From NCBI RefSeq assembly GCF_021272185.1, contig NZ_JAJSEC010000001.1:124001-188000 (forward strand): a stretch of DNA of 64,000 bases. The letters are read 5' to 3'. Source of the DNA: Roseivivax sp. GX 12232 (GTDB lineage Bacteria; Pseudomonadota; Alphaproteobacteria; Rhodobacterales; Rhodobacteraceae). The notes beneath the pieces were generated by a model. It made no database searches. It saw nothing but the letters and a program-made list of their open reading frames with translations, and was not told the origin of the DNA. Both the position numbers and the translations under genes were made by a program. Positions 57,834-64,000 of the stretch are shown piece by piece (positions within the stretch are counted from its first letter, which is position 1; the number at the start of each line of letters is the position of its first letter).

Positions 57834-57848
57834 TTAATAGAAGATTAA
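57834..57848. promoter_or_regulatory. CtrA box between fliL and fliF
   Basis: TTAA-TAGAAGA-TTAA, an exact TTAA-N7-TTAA, 45 bases before the fliF start and 78 before fliL. A third TTAA occurs at 57814-57817 (GATTAAAG). Confidence 0.8.
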
Positions 57849-57892
57849 AGAAACCATCCGGGCAACTACGGGCAATCTCCTCCGAGGGACGT

Positions 57893-59593
57893 GTGGAAGA
57901 GTTGAAGAATAACCTCCTGTCGCTGGGAACGACGCGCCTTGCAGCGCTCGCGGCGACCGGGCTGGGCCTGGTGCTGGTGGTCTTCCTGGGGCTCGGCACG
58001 GTCTTCGCCCCCTCCTTCCGTCCGCTCTACGGCGACCTGGAACCGGCGGCGGCCAGCCGCATCGTCTCTTCCCTGGAACAGGCCGGCTTCAAGGTCGAGC
58101 TCGACAGCACCGGCCGCGTCGTGCGGGTCCCCGAAGAGGATCTCGCGCGGGCGCGCATGGCGCTGGCCGACCAGGGGCTGCCGGCCCAGGGCTCGCCTGG
58201 CTGGGAGCTTTTCGACGAGGCCAGCGGGCTCGGCATGAACAGCTTCATGCAGCGGGTGAACCGGCTGCGCGCGCTCGAGGGCGAGCTGACCCGCTCGATC
58301 CGCACCATCGAGGGCGTCGAGGCGGCGCGGGTGCACCTGGTCCTGCCCGAGCGCGAGGCCTTCTCGAGCACCAGGCCCGAGGCCAGCGCCTCGGTCATCA
58401 TCCAGAGCCGCGCGGGCTACGAGGTCTCGCGCCGCCAGGCGCTGGCGATCCGGGCGCTGGTGGCCTCGGCGGTGCCGGACATGGCGGCGGGCAAGGTCAC
58501 GGTGCTGTCGTCGAGCGGCGAGACCATCCTTTCGGAGGACGGCGAGACCCCGGGTGACGTCTCGCTCGCCGGGCAGCAGGCGACGCTGGAGGACCGTTTC
58601 TCCAACCGCGTCAGCCAGATGCTCGCCGCGCGGCTCGGCGCCGAGAACGTCCGCGTCCAGACCAATGTCGCGCTGACCACCGAACGCCAGGTGATCCGCG
58701 AGCAGAGCTTCGATCCCGACCAGCAGGTCGTGCGCTCGACCGAAAGCCGCGAGGAGCAGCGCGAGGGCAGCGAGGCCGCCGACGGTGAGGTCGGCGTGGC
58801 CAACGACCTGCCGCCCGAGCTGGGCGGCAACCCCGCCAATGCGCCGCGCTCGACCAACCGCAGCGAGCAGACCAACGAGGTGGTCAACTACGAGATCGGC
58901 AGCACCACCTCGGAGACCGTGCGCGAGCCCGGCGACATCGAGCGGGTCTCGGTCGCGGTGCTGGTCAACGGGCTCTACGAGGCCGATGGCACCGGCGCCC
59001 CGGTCTACCGCGAGCGCACCGAGGACGAGCTCGAACAGATCCAGCGGCTGGTGCAATCGGCGATCGGCTTCGACGCCGCGCGCGGCGACACCGTCTCGGT
59101 CGAGAGCATGCAGTTCATGGCGCTCGAGAACGACCCACTGGTCTCGGGGGGCTCGCCGCTCGGCGACTTCCTGGCGCGGAACGGCATGACCATCCTGCGC
59201 GGCCTCATGGCGCTGGGGATCGTCGTCGCGGTCCTGGCCTTCGCGGTGCGCCCGGCCCTGCGCCAGGCCCTGAGCGCCCAGAAGTCCAAGGACAGCGAGA
59301 CGCCCGCGCTCGACACCAGCGGCCCGGCGCCGCAGCTTCCCGCGGGCCAGCAGCCGCGCGCGCGGCTTGCGCCCGCCGGGGCCGAACGCGCCCAGGCCGG
59401 CCCGGGCGAAGTGGCGCGGATCGAGCCCGCGATCGACAACATCCTTTACGACGACGGGCAGGACGACCTGGTGACCCTGGCCTCGGTCCGCGGCGGCGTG
59501 CGCAAGCGGCGGGTGCAATCCGTCGGCGACCTGGTGGATGCGGAGCCCGACGAGTCGCTGCGCGTCCTGAGACACTGGCTGGCGGAGGGATGA
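57893..59593 (+). CDS. fliF: flagellar M-ring protein FliF
   Basis: A 566-aa MS-ring protein with two membrane helices (about 20-42 and 425-447) and a periplasmic ring-building region (YGDLEPAAASRIVSSLEQAG, RIRTIEGVEAARVHLVLPER as in the family). The C-terminal cytoplasmic end, about 545-566 (VDAEPDESLRVLRHWL), is the FliG-binding segment. The start is GTG with GAGGGA a few bases upstream, and begins MEELKNNLL. It opens the fliF-fliH-fliN-fliP-fliG operon. Confidence 0.96.
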   Translation: MEELKNNLLSLGTTRLAALAATGLGLVLVVFLGLGTVFAPSFRPLYGDLEPAAASRIVSSLEQAGFKVELDSTGRVVRVPEEDLARARMALADQGLPAQGSPGWELFDEASGLGMNSFMQRVNRLRALEGELTRSIRTIEGVEAARVHLVLPEREAFSSTRPEASASVIIQSRAGYEVSRRQALAIRALVASAVPDMAAGKVTVLSSSGETILSEDGETPGDVSLAGQQATLEDRFSNRVSQMLAARLGAENVRVQTNVALTTERQVIREQSFDPDQQVVRSTESREEQREGSEAADGEVGVANDLPPELGGNPANAPRSTNRSEQTNEVVNYEIGSTTSETVREPGDIERVSVAVLVNGLYEADGTGAPVYRERTEDELEQIQRLVQSAIGFDAARGDTVSVESMQFMALENDPLVSGGSPLGDFLARNGMTILRGLMALGIVVAVLAFAVRPALRQALSAQKSKDSETPALDTSGPAPQLPAGQQPRARLAPAGAERAQAGPGEVARIEPAIDNILYDDGQDDLVTLASVRGGVRKRRVQSVGDLVDAEPDESLRVLRHWLAEG

Positions 59594-59594
59594 G

Positions 59595-60290
59595 ATGATG
59601 CGGTTCGTCTTCGACCGGGATTTCGACAGGGAACTGGACATGGAGCGCGGCGACGCGCCCCCGCCCGAACGCATCTACACCACCGCCGAGGTGCAGGAGG
59701 AACTGGCCGCCGCCCGCGCCCAGGCCTTCGCCGAGGGCGAGGAAGCGGGCTGGAAGAAGGCCCAGGACGAGGTCCTGAGCACCGCCGACCGCAACCGCCT
59801 GAGCGCGCTGATGACCATCGCCGAGCGGATGGACAGCCTGCTGGCGGGTGACGCCGAGCATCGCGCCAAGCTCGAACAAGAGATCCTGGGCTTCATCCAG
59901 GCGGTCTTCGAGAAGGTCACCCCGCATGCGCTGGCGGCCTTCGGCGAGGCGCGGCTGCGCGAAGAGATCATGGCGACGCTGAAGCTGGCGCTCGGCAGCG
60001 CGGTCCTGCGGGTGCGGCTCAGCGCCGAGGAGATCGAGCGGCTCGACCCCGAGATCCGCCGCCAGGCCGACAAGCTGGGGCTGACCGCCCGGCTCGACAT
60101 CGCCGCCGACGCCGAGCTTGCCGCGGGCGATGGCCGCGTCGAATGGGACGACGGCTTCATGGAATACAGCTACGCCGCGGTCTGCGAGCGGGTCCTGCAC
60201 CTGATCCGCACCGCGCCGCCCGCCTCCGAGGGCAGCGCCGCCTCCTCCTCCTCTGCTGCCGCAACCACCCGGAAAGAAAGCCATGTCTGA
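59595..60290 (+). CDS. fliH: flagellar assembly protein FliH
   Basis: A 231-aa protein with a charged coiled-coil region (about 30-60, AEVQEELAAARAQAFAEGEE with GxxxG-like spacing) and a C-terminal vacuolar-ATPase-E-like domain (about 120-205; RVEWDDGFMEYSY). FliH regulates FliI. The identification rests on these features and position between fliF and fliN. The stop overlaps fliN by 8 bases. Confidence 0.85.
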   Translation: MMRFVFDRDFDRELDMERGDAPPPERIYTTAEVQEELAAARAQAFAEGEEAGWKKAQDEVLSTADRNRLSALMTIAERMDSLLAGDAEHRAKLEQEILGFIQAVFEKVTPHALAAFGEARLREEIMATLKLALGSAVLRVRLSAEEIERLDPEIRRQADKLGLTARLDIAADAELAAGDGRVEWDDGFMEYSYAAVCERVLHLIRTAPPASEGSAASSSSAAATTRKESHV

Positions 60291-60738
60291 CAGCGACACG
60301 CCCGAACCCGCCCCCGCCTCCGGCCCGGCCGGCCGCGCGGGCCAGACCGCCAAGCCCGCCGAGGGTGAGGCCGGCGCCAAGACCGGACAGGGCGCCTCCG
60401 CCGCGCTGACCGGCGACAGCCTGCCCGAGCTCGAGGACACCCCCACCGGCGAGGGCGAGGCCGCCCCCCGGCGCGGCAAGGGCCCGGCCAGCATCGAGGC
60501 CATGCTGAACGTCGACCTCGACGTGCGGGTGGTGCTGGGCGACTGCAAGATGCCGATCTCGACGCTGTTGAAGCTCAACCGGGGCTCGGTGGTCGAACTC
60601 GACCAGCGCATCGGCGACCCGGTGCGGATCGTGGTCAACGACAAGACCGTGGCGCGCGGCGAGCTGGTCAAGCTGGCCGGAGAACGCATCGGCGTCTCGC
60701 TGACGGAGATCGTCCGCGAGCACATCGGCGAGGGCTGA
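60283..60738 (+). CDS. fliN: flagellar motor switch protein FliN
   Basis: A 151-aa C-ring protein: a long Pro/Ala/Glu-rich N-terminus (1-65), then the SpoA domain (about 70-150: LDVRVVLGDCKMPISTLLKL, GSVVELDQRIGDPVRIVVND, VARGELVKLAGERIGVSLTE). It overlaps fliH and precedes fliP by 5 bases. Confidence 0.94.
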   Translation: MSDSDTPEPAPASGPAGRAGQTAKPAEGEAGAKTGQGASAALTGDSLPELEDTPTGEGEAAPRRGKGPASIEAMLNVDLDVRVVLGDCKMPISTLLKLNRGSVVELDQRIGDPVRIVVNDKTVARGELVKLAGERIGVSLTEIVREHIGEG

Positions 60739-60743
60739 GGAGG

Positions 60744-61556
60744 ATGCGCGCCCGCCGCCTCCTGGTCCCGGCGCTTCTGGCCGGGCTGGCGCTCTGGGCG
60801 CTGCCGGCCGCCGCGCAGGAAGGCGGCGGGCTTCTCGACTCCATCTCCGACGCGCTGAGCGACGCCGCCCCCGGCTCGGACGAACAGGCCCAGCTCTCGG
60901 GCCGGATCGTCCAGCTCATCGCGCTGATGACCGTCCTGAGCGTCGCGCCGGGCATCCTGGTGGTGATGACCAGCTTCACCCGCTTCGTGATCGTCTTCTC
61001 GATCCTGCGCTCGGCGCTCGGGCTGAACCAGACCCCGCCCAACATGGTGCTTTCGGCCATGGCGCTTTTCATGACCTTCTTCGTCATGCAGCCGGTGCTG
61101 GTCGACAGCTGGGAGGACGGGCTCGAGCCGCTCCTGAATAATTCCATCACCGAGGAACAGGCGGTGCCGCGCATCGCCGGGCCCTTCAAGAGCTTCATGT
61201 TCGCCAATACCCGGCCCAAGGACCTGGAGCTCTTCGAGGACATCGCCGCGCGCTCCGAGGGCAGCGAGGTCGGCCCCGCGCCGCAAAGCGCCGAGGAAGC
61301 GAGCTGGCGCTCTCTGGTGCCGGCCTTCATGATCTCGGAGCTGCGACGGGCCTTCACCATCGGCTTCCTGATCTACCTGCCCTTCGTGGCCATCGACCTG
61401 ATCGTCGCCTCGATCCTGATGAGCGCGGGCATGATGATGCTGCCGCCGGTGCTGGTCTCCCTGCCCTTCAAGGTGATCTTCTTCGTCTTGATCGACGGCT
61501 GGTACATGGTCGCGGGCAGCATGATGGAAAGCTATTTGCCGCCGGTCGGCGGATGA
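60744..61556 (+). CDS. fliP: flagellar biosynthesis protein FliP
   Basis: A 270-aa export-gate protein with a cleavable signal peptide (about 1-25) and four helices. LRSALGLNQTPPNMVLSAMA, MTSFTRFVIVFSILR, PFVAIDLIVASILMSAGMMM and PPVLVSLPFKVIFFVLIDGW are the invariant FliP blocks. Normal length. Confidence 0.97.
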   Translation: MRARRLLVPALLAGLALWALPAAAQEGGGLLDSISDALSDAAPGSDEQAQLSGRIVQLIALMTVLSVAPGILVVMTSFTRFVIVFSILRSALGLNQTPPNMVLSAMALFMTFFVMQPVLVDSWEDGLEPLLNNSITEEQAVPRIAGPFKSFMFANTRPKDLELFEDIAARSEGSEVGPAPQSAEEASWRSLVPAFMISELRRAFTIGFLIYLPFVAIDLIVASILMSAGMMMLPPVLVSLPFKVIFFVLIDGWYMVAGSMMESYLPPVGG

Positions 61557-61572
61557 CGAGAGGAGCGCGCCG

Positions 61573-62634
61573 ATGAACGCCGCCATCGAGCACACCAGCT
61601 ACGACACCAGCGCCCGCGCCGCGCCGCCGCGCTCGGCCTCGGGGCAGATGCTGAAGGGCGCCGAGAAGGCGGCGGTCCTGTTCCTCTGCCTGGGCGAGGA
61701 TCGGGGCACGGCCTTGATGAAGCGGCTCTCGGACACCGAGATCCGCAACCTGACGCATTCCATGGCGGGCCTCGGTGTGATCCCGGCGGCGGCGGTGGAA
61801 GCGGTCATGCGCGAGTTCGGCGAGTCGGTGGCCAACGGCGGCAGCGTGGTCGGCTCCTTCTCCATGGCCGAGGCGATGCTGCGCAAGGTCCTGCCCGAGG
61901 ACCAGGTCGGCTCGATCCTGCGCGAGATCCGCGGCCCCCTGCAGGAGCGCGACCTCTGGGCGCGGTTCAGCGCGCTGAACGAGACCTCGATCGCCAATTA
62001 CCTGCGCTCCGAGCATGATCAGACCGCCGCGGCGATCCTCAGCAACCTCGAGGCCAATGTCGCCGCCAACGTGCTGCCGCTTCTGGGCGAGGAGCGGATG
62101 ATCTCGATCATCGAGCGCATGGTGCGCATGGACGCGGTGCCGAGCCACATGATGCGGCAGATCGAGGAGACGCTGCAGAAGGACATCGCCAGCGTCGCCG
62201 CCCAGCCCACCGTGGCCGAGCGCCACAAGCGGCTGGCGGATCTGTTCAACCGGCTCGACAACCAGCTTTTCGAGAAGCTCTCGCCGACGCTCGAGGACCG
62301 GATGCCCGAGGCCTTCCCCGAGATCCGCCAGCGGATGTTCACCTTCGACGACCTGATCCGGCTCGACGCCACGAGCCTGGTGCGGGTGATGCGCACGGTC
62401 GAGGGCAACACGCTGCCGATCGCGCTCAAGGGCGCGAAGGACCACGTGCGGGATCACTTCCTGTCCTGCCTGCCGACGCGCTCGCGCGACATGCTGGACG
62501 AGGAGCTGCAGACCATGGAGCAGCCGAAGCGGAAGGACACAAAGAACGCGCAACGGGCGCTGCTGGACTGCGCCCGGCAGCTCGCCGCCGAGGACGTGAT
62601 CGAGCTGCCCTCGCCGGACGACGAGGCGGAGTGA
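61573..62634 (+). CDS. fliG: flagellar motor switch protein FliG
   Basis: A 353-aa C-ring protein with armadillo repeats in N, middle and C domains: KGAEKAAVLFLCLGEDRG, EHDQTAAAILSNLEANVAAN (EHPQ-like motif), and the torque domain FTFDDLIRLDATSLVRVMR with SCLPTRSRDMLDEEL. It is last in the fliF operon and is followed by the convergent gap with repeat copy D. Confidence 0.96.
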   Translation: MNAAIEHTSYDTSARAAPPRSASGQMLKGAEKAAVLFLCLGEDRGTALMKRLSDTEIRNLTHSMAGLGVIPAAAVEAVMREFGESVANGGSVVGSFSMAEAMLRKVLPEDQVGSILREIRGPLQERDLWARFSALNETSIANYLRSEHDQTAAAILSNLEANVAANVLPLLGEERMISIIERMVRMDAVPSHMMRQIEETLQKDIASVAAQPTVAERHKRLADLFNRLDNQLFEKLSPTLEDRMPEAFPEIRQRMFTFDDLIRLDATSLVRVMRTVEGNTLPIALKGAKDHVRDHFLSCLPTRSRDMLDEELQTMEQPKRKDTKNAQRALLDCARQLAAEDVIELPSPDDEAE

Positions 62635-63074
62635 GGCGGCTGAAGGTGGGGCGCGGGGTGGTGCGCGGGTGAGTGCCGCTGTTCGGTTGGCGATGTTTGG
62701 GGCTTCAGTGACCTATCGCCTTGCTTGAAGCCAGAGCCGCCTCCCGCCCCTTTTCAGCGTCTAGTCACCTCCCAAACACTCCTGTCGAAGCACCGCCCCC
62801 ATCCCCCGCGCCCTTCTTGCGCCCGATTAGCACCGAAGGTGCCGGGCGCGCGCCGGACCGGCCCCTTGGGCCGGCGCTCTTGTGAGTGGCGCGCATAGCT
62901 CACAGCCAGTCCTGACCTTGCTGGGATAAAGCGCTCAGCTCACATTTCAGCAGCGCCGGCCCCCGGTCCGGCGCGCGCCCTCTGGTGGGATGTGTTGAGA
63001 GGGGGATGGGCTTCGGCGTTGTGCGAAGGGCCCAGCACGCTCGCAGCCCGCCAGCCGCCACAAAGCCCCCAACC
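62635..63074. other. convergent gap between fliG and the DUF1217 gene, with repeat copy D
   Basis: 440 bases without a gene. Repeat copy D fills 62804-62983; the remainder is unremarkable. Confidence 0.75.
62804..62983 (+). repeat. dispersed intergenic repeat, copy D
   Basis: Same orientation as copy A. CGCGCCCTTCTTGCGCCC, GCACCGAAGGTGC, GGGCGCGCGCCGGACCGG, TCCTGACCTTGCTGGGATAA and CCGGTCCGGCGCGCGCCC all present in order. It is the closest match to copy A, apart from the central stretch TGAGTGGCGCGCATAGCTCA. Confidence 0.88.
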
Positions 63075-63878
63075 TCACCGATAAGGGTTCTGCGGCACCG
63101 CCGAGAGCATCTCGAAATCGAAGGTCACCGGCGCGAAGCTGCCGCGGGGTTGCAGGAGCTGCACGGCGGTGTTCTGGGCCGCACCGGCGCCGCTCAGGGC
63201 ATCGGCGATGGCCACGTAGCGCTGCATGATCTTGGTCACCTCGTCCGGGTCCGACAGCGTCTCGAGGTCGATCTTCTCCAGAAGCAGCTCGGCCTGCTTG
63301 TCGATATCGAGCCCCACCGTCGCCTCGGGGATGCCGAAGGCGGTGCGCAGGACCTTGGCGACGTCCTTGTCCTTGAGGATGTCGAAGGCGGTCTCGATCC
63401 CGCCGGCCTGTTCGCGGAAATAGAGCGCCCGGCCGACCGTCTCGTTCTCGCTCTCGCGGGCGTCGAGGAACTGCCGGGTCACGTAGCGGTCGACCATCCA
63501 GTCCTGCCAGGACTGGCTCAGCGTGTTGGTCGTGCCGACCCCGTCGGGGCCGAAGTCCAGCGCCTTGTAGATCTCGCGGAAGCGCGGATCGGTGAGGCGG
63601 TTCACCAGCGCGCTGGTATCGCTGATGTCGCTTTCGAACATCTTCTTCATCAGCGCCTTGCCGGGGATCTGCGCCTCGAGGTCGAAGGCCCGCATGACGA
63701 AGCCGTAAAGCTCGGGATCCCCCATCAGGTCGTCGACCGTCTCGACCGCGGCGATGTTCTCGCGGAAATGCTCGATGGCGCGGGCGTGCTGGGCGGAGGA
63801 GCGGATGATCTCGCGCGAATTGGCTTCGGTCGCCTGGGCGACCTGCAGCCCGGCGATCGAATTGAGCCCGGTGATCAC
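63075..63878 (-). CDS. DUF1217 flagellar-locus protein
   Basis: A 267-aa protein of the DUF1217 family, found in alphaproteobacterial flagellar clusters. Mainly helical, without a signal peptide or membrane helix. Seen: SREIIRSSAQHARAIEHFREN, VETVDDLMGDPELYGFVMRAF, then SDTSALVNRLTDPRFREI, each in the repeated pattern of the family. The start is GTG 63878, overlapping the upstream stop in GTGA. No molecular function is established to my knowledge; a basal-body role is likely from context. Confidence 0.82.
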   Translation of the reverse strand: MITGLNSIAGLQVAQATEANSREIIRSSAQHARAIEHFRENIAAVETVDDLMGDPELYGFVMRAFDLEAQIPGKALMKKMFESDISDTSALVNRLTDPRFREIYKALDFGPDGVGTTNTLSQSWQDWMVDRYVTRQFLDARESENETVGRALYFREQAGGIETAFDILKDKDVAKVLRTAFGIPEATVGLDIDKQAELLLEKIDLETLSDPDEVTKIMQRYVAIADALSGAGAAQNTAVQLLQPRGSFAPVTFDFEMLSAVPQNPYR

Positions 63879-64000
63879 GGCGTGTCGGCCGCGCTGCGCC
63901 GCTCCGGCGCGGCGGCCTCGGGAGAGGTCTCGGGCGCGGCATCCGGGGTCGCCCCGGCCTCGGGCGCCTGCCCCTCGGGCGCATCCACGTCCGGCGCGCT
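63875..64000 (-). CDS. C-terminal end of an unidentified protein (truncated by window edge)
   Basis: Only the last 41 residues are visible, a Pro/Ala/Glu/Asp-rich tail (PEGQAPEAGATPDAAPETSP region) ending ERRSAADTP. It is coupled to the DUF1217 gene by a GTGA overlap, so probably another flagellar or motor gene. The tail gives no family information. Confidence 0.6.
   Translation of the reverse strand, partial: SAPDVDAPEGQAPEAGATPDAAPETSPEAAAPERRSAADTP

Overview
The window is high-GC DNA from an alphaproteobacterium, almost certainly of the order Rhodobacterales (Rhodobacter/Roseobacter group). The evidence is the ctrA-sciP pair, a dcw cluster headed by mraZ, an alphaproteobacterial SOS box, a flagellar locus with CtrA boxes, and above all a DUF1127 gene followed by CCUCCUCCC-hairpin sRNAs. 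That last arrangement is the one described in Rhodobacter sphaeroides as ccaF1-CcsR1-4. I would not name a genus. I see no prophage, insertion sequence or CRISPR array; base composition and codon use look even throughout.

Layout. 0-4 kb: end of a TrmJ-like RNA methylase gene, a ThiE-like gene, and a minus-strand acyltransferase-murI-argC operon. 4-8.6 kb: fused indolepyruvate ferredoxin oxidoreductase divergent from an LsrB/VtlR-type LysR regulator. 8.8-14.1 kb: thioesterase, enoyl-CoA hydratase, trmFO, small membrane protein, methyltransferase, gluQ, hisI, and an IscU-like protein. 14.4-19 kb: a 36-codon membrane peptide behind a perfect LexA-type box, then recG and ligA. 19.4-21.9 kb: ctrA, sciP and mnmA. 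22.2-30.2 kb: mraZ-rsmH-ftsL-ftsI-murE-murF-mraY on the minus strand, preceded by a 1.2 kb non-coding leader with paired TGGGN motifs. 31.4-32.4 kb: the DUF1127 gene and six tandem two-hairpin sRNA units. 32.5-40.6 kb: valS, heme oxygenase plus bacteriophytochrome, tRNA-Thr(UGU), and a GAF histidine kinase. 41-46.5 kb: an oppA-B-C-DF peptide importer operon. 47-64 kb: a native alphaproteobacterial flagellar locus made of four transcription blocks around two divergent promoters, each with a perfect TTAA-N7-TTAA CtrA box.

How it fits together. The window holds the master regulator (CtrA), its inhibitor (SciP) and two likely direct targets, the divergent flagellar promoters fliI/flgB and fliL/fliF. 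The flagellar blocks encode C-ring (FliG, FliM, FliN), MS-ring (FliF), rod (FlgB, FlgC, FliE), most of the export apparatus (FlhA, FlhB, FliP, FliQ, FliR, FliH, FliI), a peptidoglycan lytic enzyme, FliL and a MotE-like protein. Every large gap between convergent genes in the flagellar region, and the mnmA/mraY gap, contains a hairpin-rich repeat. One family of about 170 bp occurs four times.

The strongest leads are: (i) the expanded sRNA array, six units and twelve CCTCCTCCC hairpins against four units in the R. sphaeroides model; (ii) the SOS-box-controlled 36-aa membrane peptide, which resembles in architecture the SOS-induced division inhibitor SidA of Caulobacter; (iii) the four-copy repeat confined to convergent gene junctions; and (iv) the cluster of MraZ-box-like pairs far upstream of mraZ. 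All functional statements come from reading sequence and recalled family knowledge; no database search or folding program was run.
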